NCBI GenBank assembly: GCA_009829735.1
Contig: CM020620.1
Coordinates: 15,411,186 to 15,475,185 of the forward strand
Origin: Pyropia yezoensis
Lineage: Eukaryota > Rhodophyta > Bangiophyceae > Bangiales > Bangiaceae
Length of the DNA stretch: 64,000 bases
Direction of reading: 5' to 3'
The notes below the pieces were generated by a model. The model had not been told where the DNA came from, did not search any database, and saw only the letters and a list, made by a program, of their open reading frames with translations. The translations under genes were made by a program, and so were the position numbers. Positions 55,151 to 64,000 of this stretch are shown here, one piece after another (position 1 is the stretch's first letter; every line of letters starts with the position of its first letter).

Positions 55151-55314
55151 ATGGTCACCCCCGGCGGCCCGGTGGGAGCAGACGCCCCCGCCCCCGCCGG
55201 CGTGCCTCTCGTCCCAGGGCAGGGGCCTGAGGCGGTGCCCCTTCCGCCCGTAGCGCCGCTGCGAGCGCCGCCACTGCCCCCACCCATTGCAGCAGCGGCG
55301 TCCCTGCCGCTGTC

Positions 55315-55347
<33 letters not shown>

Positions 55348-56502
55348 ACCCCCACAACCGCCACCCCCGCTTCCCCCTTCGCCGCTGCCGTTGCCGCCGC
55401 CACTCCTGTCCGCGTCGCCGCTGGCGTGGCCGCCGCCGCCGTCCATCCCCCTTCCCCCTGACGCCGCTCCATGCCCCATCTGCCTGGATGACCTGCCCCC
55501 AGACGAGGCCGTGGGCGCCCGCGGGTGTGCCCACCGGGCGTGCCGCGGCTGCACGTCCACCTACTGGCGGCGGGCCATTGCGGTGGATGGCGTCGCTTTC
55601 CCCACCTGCTTCGCCCCTGGCTGCTCCGTCGCGGCGGCCACGGAGGAGGTGGTGCCGCTGGTGGGCCCCCGCCTCGCCGCCCGCCTAACATACCTCCGCT
55701 GCCGCTCCCCGGCTTTGTCCCTCCGCGGGGAGCCCCTCTGGTGCACCAGCGAGGGGTGCTGGGAGCCCCTGCCGCCGCCTCCCTCGCAGCCTCCCCTTGA
55801 CGGCGGCGGCGGCGGCGGCGGCGGCGCTGCTGCGGCGGCCGACCTGCAAGTCGCGTGCCCGCGGTGTGGCGCCGCCGCGTGCCGCCGTTGCGGGGCGGCG
55901 GCGCACGCCGAGGAGTGTGCGCTGCCGCTGGTGAGCGCCACCTCGTCGGCGGCGTACGAGGTGTGGGCGCTGGCCGGCGCGGCGGGGGCGTGCCCCTACT
56001 GCGGCGCGCACGCGGTGCGGGACGGGGGCTGCTCCACGGTGCGGTGCGGCTGGTGCCGCCGCTCCTACACCTTTCGCCCGTTTCGGGACGCGGCCGCCGT
56101 CCGCGGGACGGCGGTGGTGGGGTCGGCTGCTGCCGCGGCGGCACGGACGGCCGGCGAGACGGCGGCGGGCGGCGCCGCCGAGACCTTAATTATGGGGCTC
56201 TTTTCTGTTGTGTGGGGCGCCGGCTTTGGGGGGGCCCCCGCCTTTGTCCTCTCTTTTGGCGTGCCCGGGTGGGCGATTGGCGCCCTCCTGCTGCCGTTTG
56301 TGGTAATCGGGGGGTGCGCATTTGTGCATGGCGTGGTGACCACGGCCAGGGGTGTTGTCATGCTGTGCGCCGCGCAGCCACCGCGACAGCGGCCCGTGAC
56401 GGGCCGCGGCGGCCACGACACGGCAGCGGAGGCAGTCGTGGCGGGGGGCGGGGGCGTGGGGGCTGCCGCCGCGATGGCCGGGGGGTCAGGTGCGGGGGCG
56501 CC

Positions 56503-56533
<31 letters not shown>

Positions 56534-56932
56534 CGCAATGGCCTGAGTAACCTGGCGTTGGGGTTTGCCCTTGTGGTGGTGGGCGCCGACTGGGCCGTCG
56601 GCCCCTTTCTCGTCCAGCGCTACTTGCGGCTGGGCGAACGTGCAGGCGTGGGCCTCCATCTGGTGACGCTGTTTGTGCGTCCCGGCTGGGGCAGACGCCT
56701 GGCCTCGGTGCCGCACCTGCTGCTGGGGGTGGCGGCGTTTGTGGTTGGCCTGGTGGCCCTGTGCAGGGGCGCCTGGCTGGCCGCTGCCGCCGCTGCCGCG
56801 GCGACGGGGGTGCGGCGGCGGCGACGGCGGCGGTGGCGGCAGCAGCAGCGGCAGGCGGGTGGCGACGCGGCTGCGGCAGCGGCGGTGGGGAGCGGTGCGG
56901 GTGGCGAGGCAGGAAGGGAAACTGAAGGTTAA
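55151..56932 (+). CDS. RBR-type E3 ubiquitin ligase with C-terminal membrane segments
   Basis: The 593-residue protein starts at ATG 55151 (context ACCATGG). After a poly-Pro N-terminus comes RING1: CPICLDD (C108, C111), then CAHRACRGC and CFAPGC. Next is a diverged IBR with a Gly/Ala insertion (WCTSEGC, then CPRCGAAACRRCG and HAEEC). RING2/Rcat reads CPYCGAH (C281, C284), then GGCSTVRCGWC. C294 in GGC is at the position of the catalytic cysteine that accepts ubiquitin from the E2 in this family. Hydrophobic stretches at about 346-397, 466-490 and 517-547 suggest two to four membrane spans, so the ligase probably sits in an organelle membrane, like the RNF19 and RNF144 types. A very basic Arg/Gln tail ends it. 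The aromatic residue usually next to the last Rcat ligands is replaced (RRSYTF). Family sure, targets unknown. Confidence 0.85.
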
Positions 56933-58080
56933 TGTGGCCAGGGGGGAACTGAGGGTTGATGTGGCGGGGGGGGGGGGGGGGGGGGGGGGGGGTGGGGGGG
57001 GTGCGCAGGGGCAGAGGTGTATGTCGATGAGATAAGAGGCTGCCATGGCGAGACTCCTGCCCGGCGCGGATCATGAATACGCACCGCCGCGTGGAGGGGA
57101 CGACGGTGCACGCGGGCAGCCCTCAGGAGAGGGCGGGTACAAAGAGGCGCCCCCCCCTCGCACGCACAGCGGCGCGCCTGCATCGCCGCCACTGGTCGGT
57201 GATGACGCGGGCGACCAAGCTGAACGAGCGCGGTCGTGGCGCTGCCGCCCGGTATCCTCCTCCGCGCCCAGCATCTATGGCACCGCCGGGTGCAGTGACG
57301 GCGTCGGCAGTGGGCCCCATACCACCCCTCGTCTGGGACTCGTGGCGCGCGCGGGTGGGGGTGGCGGCGCAAGTGTCGAGCTCGCGGCGGGGAGGGGGGG
57401 CCCGCTCCCGCCAGCTCTTTCCCGCAACCGCTGCTCCTCGTCGGCCAGCGTCGGCTGTGCTCCCCTGCTGGTGGCCGCCGCGGGCTGTGGGGGTGGAGGT
57501 GGAGGTCGAGGTGGGTTTGGGCGGTGGAAGGTGGCGGTGGAACGTTGAGGTGGAAGGTGTCGGTGGGGGTGGCGTTGGGGGGGGGGGCGGCGGCGGTGGT
57601 GGCCGTTGCTGCCATGGTGGACCGCGAGAAATAGCCCACCCTTGGTAGTTTTTGCAAGGTGGGGAGACCCCAGTCTGACCTCTCGGAGCTTCCCCCCCCC
57701 CCCTCCTTCCCCAGTTCCGTTGCCCCAAGCCCTTTCCCCCACCCGAAAGCGCGGACGGCCTCTACCGCGGCACCCAGCGGTCGTCAAGTCGCCGTGCACT
57801 ATTCGTCGATGGGTCAGCTCGCCCGCCTGCCGCTCTTGCGCTGGAGACTGGTCGCGTGTGCGAGCGCCGCCCGCGCTACACCGGGCTCGCCCACAGTTGC
57901 CAGGGAGCGCAACCGTTGCTGCTACGGCGTTTTTTTTTTACGGCGATGGCGGCAGCAGGATATGAGGATGGTGGCCGACCGTGTGGGGGGGGGGGGGGCG
58001 TCTCGGTGGTGGGCTCGCCCGCTGACAACAACGGCCACCACGTGCTCACGAAGACTCAGACATACAAGTATATGTAGTGA
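56933..58080. other. No supported gene
   Basis: A G run of about 26 (56966-56991) lies just past the RBR stop. The rest is GC-rich with Gly/Pro/Arg-rich frames on both strands and a T run at 57932-57940. No domain is recognised. Confidence 0.4.
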
Positions 58081-58773
58081 CGTTTACCTAGAGATAGATA
58101 GATAGATCAGCGGTTGTCAATCGTACCACTTTTGGTTAAGCGTACGAGTATTGAGTAAACTAAAGATCAGCGTTCGCGTCCCAGCGTGTCGTCGACTGCG
58201 ATCAAGCGACTTTTTTAAACTCGCCTGAAAGAGCGTACTTGCGTCACGTAAGTTTAACCCATAATATCAGGCAAGCGTACTGTTTAAATTGCCGCAAGTA
58301 GCGTGCCACAACCGTACTTTCGGCAAAATGGTCAGAACGACGGCTCGCAAAGATTTCCTCAGTGCCGCGAACTCTTCAACTGATATCAATGCAGCCGATA
58401 TCCACCCAAGAAAAGATGGTAAATACGCGATGGCCGCGCCGACAGCGTACCTGGCAAAAGTACGTTCGAGCATGATACTTTAGCGTACATTTTACCTGCT
58501 AGAAAGTGCGTAGGCGTACCGGGCACATTCGGACATTTTCACAGCGTACGCGTAGTACGCTAAAAGATTACGCGCGTAAAACGCTTATTTAGAGTACACT
58601 TGGAAATCCAAGGTATAGATATAGAAATGTTGGAGGCACGAGTATCGAAGCGCAAGAGTGAGCGTCGAATCGCACCTGGTCGGATCAATCCGTACAAAAA
58701 CGTACCACCCACACTGACACTTTCTCGTGCACTGAGCCATACTGTAAGGACGACAGGTAGGCACTCAGCACTC
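58081..58773. repeat. AT-richer island with clustered CGTAC motifs
   Basis: At least eleven CGTAC/GTACG occurrences lie between about 58119 and 58700, often as AGCGTAC. Examples are near 58234, 58276, 58448, 58484 and 58545, where AGCGTACGCG is followed by TAGTACGCT. A GATA run lies at 58094-58108. Base composition is much lower in GC than on either side. There is no convincing gene. Confidence 0.7.
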
Positions 58774-59490
58774 CCTAGTGTCTATTCTACTGGGAGGATC
58801 ATATGATCCGATTCGGATGATATGATGCTCCTTTTCGCTGACTGATTCTTGCCGACTGGGTTCACTCTCGGGTTTTCTGACGGCAGAATCGGACTCAGCA
58901 CCTGTGGCAGTATTGACCCCCAGGTAGGGGGGCAACACGTGCCATGCAAGGGGCGGCAGGCCACTAGCCTGATCCGTTCCTCCCCCTGCATTTGGGTCCA
59001 TATTCCCTAAGTTTGGGATAGTTAGCTTAGTAGTAAATCCAACTTGGATTTGAGGGTTTTCTGCATTTATCGTCTTGAATTTTCGTGTGGCCCGGTGGGC
59101 AGGTGCTGGGGTGGGAGATTCTGAGTGGCGAGATTCTGAGTGGACCCTGGGGGGATAAGGGGAGGGACAGCGGGGCTTGGCCCTGCGTCCCCGTCCCGAC
59201 CAAGAAACTGTTGGACCACACACCATCCTCTTGTTTGTCCGTGGGGGGTTTGCCCCACAACAGGGACAGAGTGTGTGCGACTTGCACTTCTTCCGGTTCC
59301 CCCGACACGGGAGGCAGCCCTGGCACACCGCCCCAACTTGGGTGCCGTGTGTGCTTGTGGTTTTTGCCACATTTGGTGGAGCAGCAGGGGACAGAGGTAA
59401 ACTTTACCTCCGGGTGCACCCGGGTGTAGGGGGCCCTCTGTCTCAGAGGAACGGTGGTCTTGGACCGTGTCATACGGATCGTCAGCCAAC

Positions 59491-61437
59491 ATGGCTAGCT
59501 CGGACCCCCCGTCGTCCGGGGAGTACACGGGTGACGCACGTACTTCAGTGCCTTTGAATACTGGTGAGACACAGGTGGGTTTACCTGGGGTCGCAGAGGG
59601 ACTAGAGGTCCCTCAAGCCAGCAGGACTGGAAGTGCGGGCGGGCAACAGGCCACCCCGACTCAGTCGGGAGTTCACTCGGGTGACACTTCTGATGTGGGT
59701 GGGCCGAAGTCTGGCCACCGTGTGGTATACTCAACGGGAACGTCCCAAGGGGTGAGGACTGTCCCCGCGGGTTCCACTCGGGTTGGAGCCAACTTTGGCT
59801 TGGAGCCGTCGCCAACTAGGCTTTCGGAGGACGGCGGACCTCCGTTGGTCGGTGATGGGCTCGCGCCCATGCCCCCGGTTGAGACCCCTGAGGAACGTGG
59901 TTACCCCTCAGGTGGACTCCCGGAGGCGGACCGAGACTCAACTGGAGTCGTCAATCCACTCCTCGCGGAAACTGTCCGTCGGGAGGCGACCAATGTGTTG
60001 CGGCAGACTTTGCCGGACCTGGTGGTCACGATGACGAATACTATTCTGAATCAGATTGTGGCGAGTTTGCCAGATGGCCTTAATGTCCAGACCGGATTGG
60101 GGCTTTCGAGCCCACAGGCGCAGGGGGAATCTCTCCTGACGCCTACCTCGGGTCGCCCCGAACTGGGGGCGACACCTGTGACTCCCAACGAGGGAGCCAC
60201 ACCATACGCGGTGGGGCGTACGCCCTTCACGGGGGAGTTCCCCTCGGAAACGCCGGCGGCTACACCAAGCTCGCCGTACCAGACTACAGGCACTGAGGGT
60301 GGACTTACCCCAGTGCCACAGCGGCTGTTCCCTCAACGTGAGGTGCCGCCCAAGATTCAGGTAGCCAACCCGGTCTACCAGCGGATCTTTGACTGTGAGA
60401 CCTACGCCCTCCACAACAAGTCGGTGGCGTATGGTCCTGACCAGGCCCGAGCTATGGGCCGTGCCAAGAAGAATGCACTTCATTCTTTTGGGCACAGAGC
60501 GGAGTGGGATGGAACTCCCCCCCTCCGTGTCTTTGAGTTCCTACGTCGTTTCACAAAAGCCTGTGACGACAATGCCATAAGTGAAGGCATGGCTTTTTAC
60601 ATGCTACAGGAGTTTACGAAGGGAGACCTGCGGACGGAACTTATGTCCGTCATGCCCAGCTCCTCAAGTGGAGGCGCTGGGGAGGTGACGTCCTATTTGG
60701 AGCTCGTCAACTGGTTGTTGAGAGCCATGGTTGATGAGGCAGCGTTGGCTTCTCAAGTCGAGGAGTTTACGCAAGCCCATCAGGAAGAGGCGGAGGACGA
60801 GTTGTCCTTTGCGGAGCGAGTCCGTAAGCTCAACAATCTTTGTGGGTTTCTTCATCCACAAGCTGTGGTGAAGAGTCGGTTTGTGGAGGGACTCCATTGG
60901 TCAGTCCGGATGGAGACCCGGGAGCATAACACTGCCTGGGCGACCCTGGCCGAGTTGGCCAGGTTCGCCTATCGCAGAGGCGAGGCCTACCGCAAGTTGC
61001 GGGAGGAACAACGCCAGGAGCGTCAGGCCGAGTTGGCCAAGGAACGGGAGGAGGCGCGCCAAGCCAGAGAGTTGAGAGAGGCACGCCGAATCCGCAAGGA
61101 GAGGGTGGTAGCTGCCGTGGGAACTTCCCAGGGTATCCCTTCGTCTTCCCCAGTTGGGAAGACCCCTCCCGGACCGGACCATCGGTGTTGGAACTGCAAC
61201 TCCGATGGTCACTGGGCATATGATTGCACCAAGTTGAGTAAACGCATCCAACAACTTGTTAGGAATGCGAGTAAAAAGTCGGCTACGAACGAAGTACGTT
61301 CACGCCGCGAGGGTGGGTCTCGACCGGTCGTTGCGGTCGCCACACCCTCGGCGGAGGAGGCGGACACGTCGTCCTCGGACTCGTCGTCTTCCTCCCCGCC
61401 CTCAGATTCGGACGCCAAGTCGGCGGGAAACGAATGA
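59491..61437 (+). CDS. Gag-like protein of a Ty3/gypsy element
   Basis: The 648-residue protein starts at the first in-frame ATG, 59491. The N-terminal half is Gly/Ser/Pro/Thr-rich and disordered. The second half has a capsid-like helical region (VFEFLRRFTKACDD, then FYMLQEFTKGDLRTEL, and LSFAERVRKLNN) like retrotransposon gag (UBN2/Retrotrans_gag type). After it come a long charged Arg/Glu/Ala helix and one CCHC zinc knuckle, CWNCNSDGHWAYDC (spacing 2-4-4), near 61186-61230. The tail is Ser/Asp-rich. It would form the particle that packages element RNA. The frame is intact. Its stop overlaps the pol start (ATGA, 61434-61437), so pol is translated by reinitiation or by a frame change. Confidence 0.85.
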   Translation: MASSDPPSSGEYTGDARTSVPLNTGETQVGLPGVAEGLEVPQASRTGSAGGQQATPTQSGVHSGDTSDVGGPKSGHRVVYSTGTSQGVRTVPAGSTRVGANFGLEPSPTRLSEDGGPPLVGDGLAPMPPVETPEERGYPSGGLPEADRDSTGVVNPLLAETVRREATNVLRQTLPDLVVTMTNTILNQIVASLPDGLNVQTGLGLSSPQAQGESLLTPTSGRPELGATPVTPNEGATPYAVGRTPFTGEFPSETPAATPSSPYQTTGTEGGLTPVPQRLFPQREVPPKIQVANPVYQRIFDCETYALHNKSVAYGPDQARAMGRAKKNALHSFGHRAEWDGTPPLRVFEFLRRFTKACDDNAISEGMAFYMLQEFTKGDLRTELMSVMPSSSSGGAGEVTSYLELVNWLLRAMVDEAALASQVEEFTQAHQEEAEDELSFAERVRKLNNLCGFLHPQAVVKSRFVEGLHWSVRMETREHNTAWATLAELARFAYRRGEAYRKLREEQRQERQAELAKEREEARQARELREARRIRKERVVAAVGTSQGIPSSSPVGKTPPGPDHRCWNCNSDGHWAYDCTKLSKRIQQLVRNASKKSATNEVRSRREGGSRPVVAVATPSAEEADTSSSDSSSSSPPSDSDAKSAGNE

Positions 61438-62807
61438 CCGTTGGAGCTGGCCGTCCGAAGCTCACAACGGCAGCCTCGGCCAAGTGGGCCAGGAGGACGA
61501 ACCAACCGTGCCGGATACTGCGGCGACCTAAGGGAGTCCGCCCACCTCGGGTAGGACTCCCCAAGAACGTAAACCCACGTCGGGTCATCGCTGTGCTGAC
61601 GGGTGAGAACTTCCAGGTGGCTGGACGGGTGCAACTTGCCCCCGGCCGTGCATGCTGTACCCGTATCGTACTTGATACCGGGTCAGGAGCCTCCTTGATA
61701 CGCAAGTCGCTATTACCAAAGGAGGTGAAGCTCCAACGCTGGAGGTCCAAAGCTGACCATATGATTGACATCAATGGTGGGGTACTTCCCATCGTTGGTG
61801 CCGTGACCCTACCAACTAGGTTGGGGACCCATGAGGTCGACGTGACCTATGGCGTAGTTGAGAATATATCGGTACCCCTGCTTCTGGGTACCCCTTATGT
61901 TGTTACACAAGTGCCTTTGATTTGTGGCCCTGAGTACTGGGTCAAGTTGATGAATGGGGAGACTATCCCCATCCTTGGTAAGGGAAAGTCTGTGGCTCCT
62001 GTGACAGTCTCACAGTCGAAGCCTGTTTGCTCTGTGAGGGAAGGGTTTACTGCTACCCTGCGTTTAGCCCGCAAAGTCACGTTGTCCCCCAACTCGGTGG
62101 CGCACGTTGATGTTGTAACTGATTTTACGGGGAACGGGTTGGTACACCCTAACCCCCGTCTTGCTCGCAAGCACCAAGTGCATGTTGCGCTTGGCACGAT
62201 GGACTCCAAAGCCGGAGTCCCGTGGAGGACCCAGGTGATGAACCTGAGTCCGACGCCCAAGTACTTCAAGTCGGGAGCCAAGTTCGGCTATATCGACCAA
62301 CACGAGGGACCGGTAGTAGCGGTCACCCTCAATGCGGGCGCAAGTAGCGACCCGAAGTCCGGAAAGGAGAAGCATCAAGCCAAGTCGGCCACCTCTCCTC
62401 GGCCCCATGTGAACATGGAGGGTGTCCCCCCCAGGTTGAGGGTTCAAGTTGAACGCCTCTTGGACCAATATCACAAGTTGTGGGATGGTCAATTGGGACT
62501 CATGAGAGCTACCCAACACCGGATCGAGTTGAAGCCCGGTGCACCCCCTATACGCCAACAACCGTATAGGGGAGGACCCCGTTCAAGGGCCCTCGTTAAG
62601 GAGCAAGTTGCTCGCATGGAGGCCCTCGATGTGATCGAGGCCAGCAACGCCGAGTGGGCGAGTCCGGTGGTTATAGTCCCCAAAGTTGATGGGACCCCCC
62701 GGTTTTGTATCGACTACCGTAAGCTCAACGAGAGCACGGTGAAGGACAGTTATCCCCTACCTAGTGTCTATTCTACCGCAAAAAAGGATCAAATGATCCT
62801 CACCTGA
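61434..62807 (+). CDS. Pol fragment: aspartic protease and start of reverse transcriptase
   Basis: The 457-residue frame opens at an ATG overlapping the gag stop. The retropepsin-type active site IVLDTGSGASLI has its Asp at residue 81, followed by a conserved strand and the hydrophobic-hydrophobic-Gly region near LLLGTPYVV. From about residue 370 the Ty3/gypsy RT N-terminus is clear: HRIELKPGAPPIRQQPYR, MEALDVIEASNAEWASPVV, VPKVDGTPRFCIDYRKLNE, then SYPLP. After that the sequence becomes SVYSTAKKDQMILT and stops. The palm with its YxDD motif, RNase H and integrase are absent, so this copy is dead on its own. Confidence 0.85.
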   Translation: MTVGAGRPKLTTAASAKWARRTNQPCRILRRPKGVRPPRVGLPKNVNPRRVIAVLTGENFQVAGRVQLAPGRACCTRIVLDTGSGASLIRKSLLPKEVKLQRWRSKADHMIDINGGVLPIVGAVTLPTRLGTHEVDVTYGVVENISVPLLLGTPYVVTQVPLICGPEYWVKLMNGETIPILGKGKSVAPVTVSQSKPVCSVREGFTATLRLARKVTLSPNSVAHVDVVTDFTGNGLVHPNPRLARKHQVHVALGTMDSKAGVPWRTQVMNLSPTPKYFKSGAKFGYIDQHEGPVVAVTLNAGASSDPKSGKEKHQAKSATSPRPHVNMEGVPPRLRVQVERLLDQYHKLWDGQLGLMRATQHRIELKPGAPPIRQQPYRGGPRSRALVKEQVARMEALDVIEASNAEWASPVVIVPKVDGTPRFCIDYRKLNESTVKDSYPLPSVYSTAKKDQMILT

Positions 62808-64000
62808 GGATCAAATGATCCTCAAGAAAACCGGCGTTTCTGACCCCGTGGGACCACATTCCTGGGGCTTCTCCGCGATCCTCCGATTCCTCGGCCGCCG
62901 TCCACCTCCCTCTCTCGTCCCCCGGCCTCCGCAGAGCATGCCCCACCTCTGCGATTCCTTCGACGCCCACCTCACCCCAGCCACGACACCCCCAGCCCCC
63001 CCCCACGACTCTCTCGCCGTTGCTCCCCCTCCCCACCCCATCAAGCCCGCCTGTACCCGCTTAGTCCCATCCCCCCCCCAGGCTGGTGGTCGTCGCCTCA
63101 CCCGCCGTCCGACGACCCTCCCTGGCGCTGTCGCTCGACGGTCGCTGTCTCTGTACACTAAGCGACGGCTGCCCACTCCCTGCCCGCCATCCCCCCACGG
63201 TGTGCTCCCCTGAAACCACGCCCGGCGGGAGCGCCGCGCAGGGCGACGCGAGAGACGCTGGCAGGGAAACGGGGGGGGGCACCGCTGATGGTGTCCACAG
63301 CAGCAGCCCAGGTGGGCTGGCAGGCGTCAATTCGAGAGACTGAAAAGTGGGAGGAGTGGGAGGAGAGTGTGGCGTGTGTGTCAGGGGCGGTGCGGGGGCC
63401 ATCGGTGCTGGAGGGGCGGCAGAGGGAGGAGCAGAATGGCGAGGGGAGAGGTGAGGTGGATAGGAAGCGCTGAGGGGCGGAAGCAACAGTGTAGTCTGTG
63501 GGAGGAGGCACCGGCTCCGCGTGGGGCTGCGGCATCCCCATCTCTGTACTCTTTCCGGATGATGGCGGCACCATGCCCACCCCGGCAGCGCCGTCAGTGG
63601 AGTTGGTGGCGGCGGCTCCCACCTGAGGGCGCTCCTCCTGGCGCACCCCCGGGGCGGGGTGGGGAAGGGAACTGGCGCTGGCGCAGACATCAAAGGCCGC
63701 CCGGGGCGGCGGCACCGCAACTAGATAGGCTCGTGGAGGTGGCAGTGTACGCGGGGGCGCTTCCGAAAGGTTTGTGCTTGGCACCGACAGAAATGGAGGC
63801 CACCGTGACGGGTGACCCAGAGACTGGCTTCTCTTATGGAGGCGCGGCGGGGGCGTTGTGGGACCGTGGTATGCATGGTGAGTACCTTTTTTTCCTGCCT
63901 GCGGACGCCGAGCCGCGGTGTACGCGGTGGGACAAGCGACTCGGGAAGATAGTCTACATAAGTTCAGACAGACGCAAAATCCCACAAATCGGAATGAATT
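62808..64000. other. No supported gene
   Basis: Just after the pol stop, GAGGATCAAATGATCCTC-type palindromes are repeated (62785-62824). Then comes C-rich, Pro/Ser-coding DNA. A 275-residue minus frame (63985-63158) is Pro/Ser/Ala-rich without a domain. Confidence 0.4.

Larger units (their letters stand above)
58774..62807 (+). mobile_element. Truncated Ty3/gypsy-like retroelement
   Basis: This contains a gag-like ORF with a zinc knuckle and a pol ORF with protease and the start of reverse transcriptase. The RT palm with its catalytic aspartates, RNase H and integrase are missing after 62776, where the sequence changes to unrelated DNA. No LTR pair was found. The 17-bp string CCTAGTGTCTATTCTAC occurs at both 58774-58790 and 62760-62776, each followed within 10 bases by a GGATCA(T/A)ATGATCC palindrome. 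The region is much less GC-biased than the host genes. Confidence 0.8.

Noticed and set aside
58765..59370. Cys-rich minus-strand ORF (VCQGCLPC then CPCCG) antisense to the retroelement leader
   Set aside because: No ATG before the Cys cluster, bounded by repeat-derived sequence, and no family recognised.
61677..61702. Protease motif as a host aspartyl protease gene
   Set aside because: It lies directly between gag and reverse transcriptase in one frame, so it belongs to the retroelement.
1..64000. CRISPR arrays or bacterial operons
   Set aside because: No regularly spaced short repeats with unique spacers were seen. Genes are widely spaced, carry introns or a poly(A) signal, and are eukaryotic in type.

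Overview
The window looks like nuclear DNA of a very GC-rich, intron-poor photosynthetic eukaryote. The evidence is long, mostly single-exon genes with G/C-saturated third codon positions, a RuBisCO-LSMT-family protein with a transit-peptide-like N-terminus, an apparent AATAAA poly(A) signal, at least two likely spliceosomal introns, transposons and a TTAGGG-type tract. A bangiophyte red alga (Porphyra/Pyropia type) is my best guess. That is inference, because I could run no search.

Layout. Bases 1-12,530 are a mobile-element region. It holds a Tc1/mariner/IS630-type DDE transposase (9105-10214), a divergent Cys/His-rich two-exon gene, a G/C-rich tandem array, and an inverted repeat of about 0.7 kb (1-703 against 11431-12134). 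A 500-N gap splits two nearly identical copies of about 4.3 kb (370-4682 and 5183-9490). They differ almost only by one-base homopolymer indels, so I suspect an assembly duplication. Bases 12.5-23.5 kb hold a broken GIY-YIG-like gene (15061-16554) and long low-complexity DNA, including a 63-base C run. A copine-like tandem-C2 gene follows (23566-25041), with a hairpin whose loop is its stop codon. Bases 25-33.5 kb are gene-poor, with a 638-bp MITE, a decayed hAT-like transposase and a TTAGGG tract.

Bases 33.5-57 kb are the gene-rich core: an LSMT-like protein with apparently lost SET catalytic motifs (+), an MDP-1-like HAD phosphatase with one intron (-), a giant poly-Q/poly-P JmjC protein (+), a GT61-type Golgi glycosyltransferase (-), a secreted beta-sandwich-type protein (+) and a membrane RBR ubiquitin ligase (+). 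The LSMT/MDP-1 and JmjC/GT61 pairs are convergent, and MDP-1/JmjC is divergent. A cluster of perfect hairpins lies between the convergent JmjC and GT61 genes. Bases 58-59 kb are AT-richer with many CGTAC motifs. A truncated Ty3/gypsy-like element follows (gag and pol overlapping by ATGA, ending inside the reverse transcriptase), bounded by a short repeated sequence.

The core genes are unrelated housekeeping, chromatin, signalling and secretory functions and show no sign of one pathway. The transposon at the left is the only part where several features appear to form one system.
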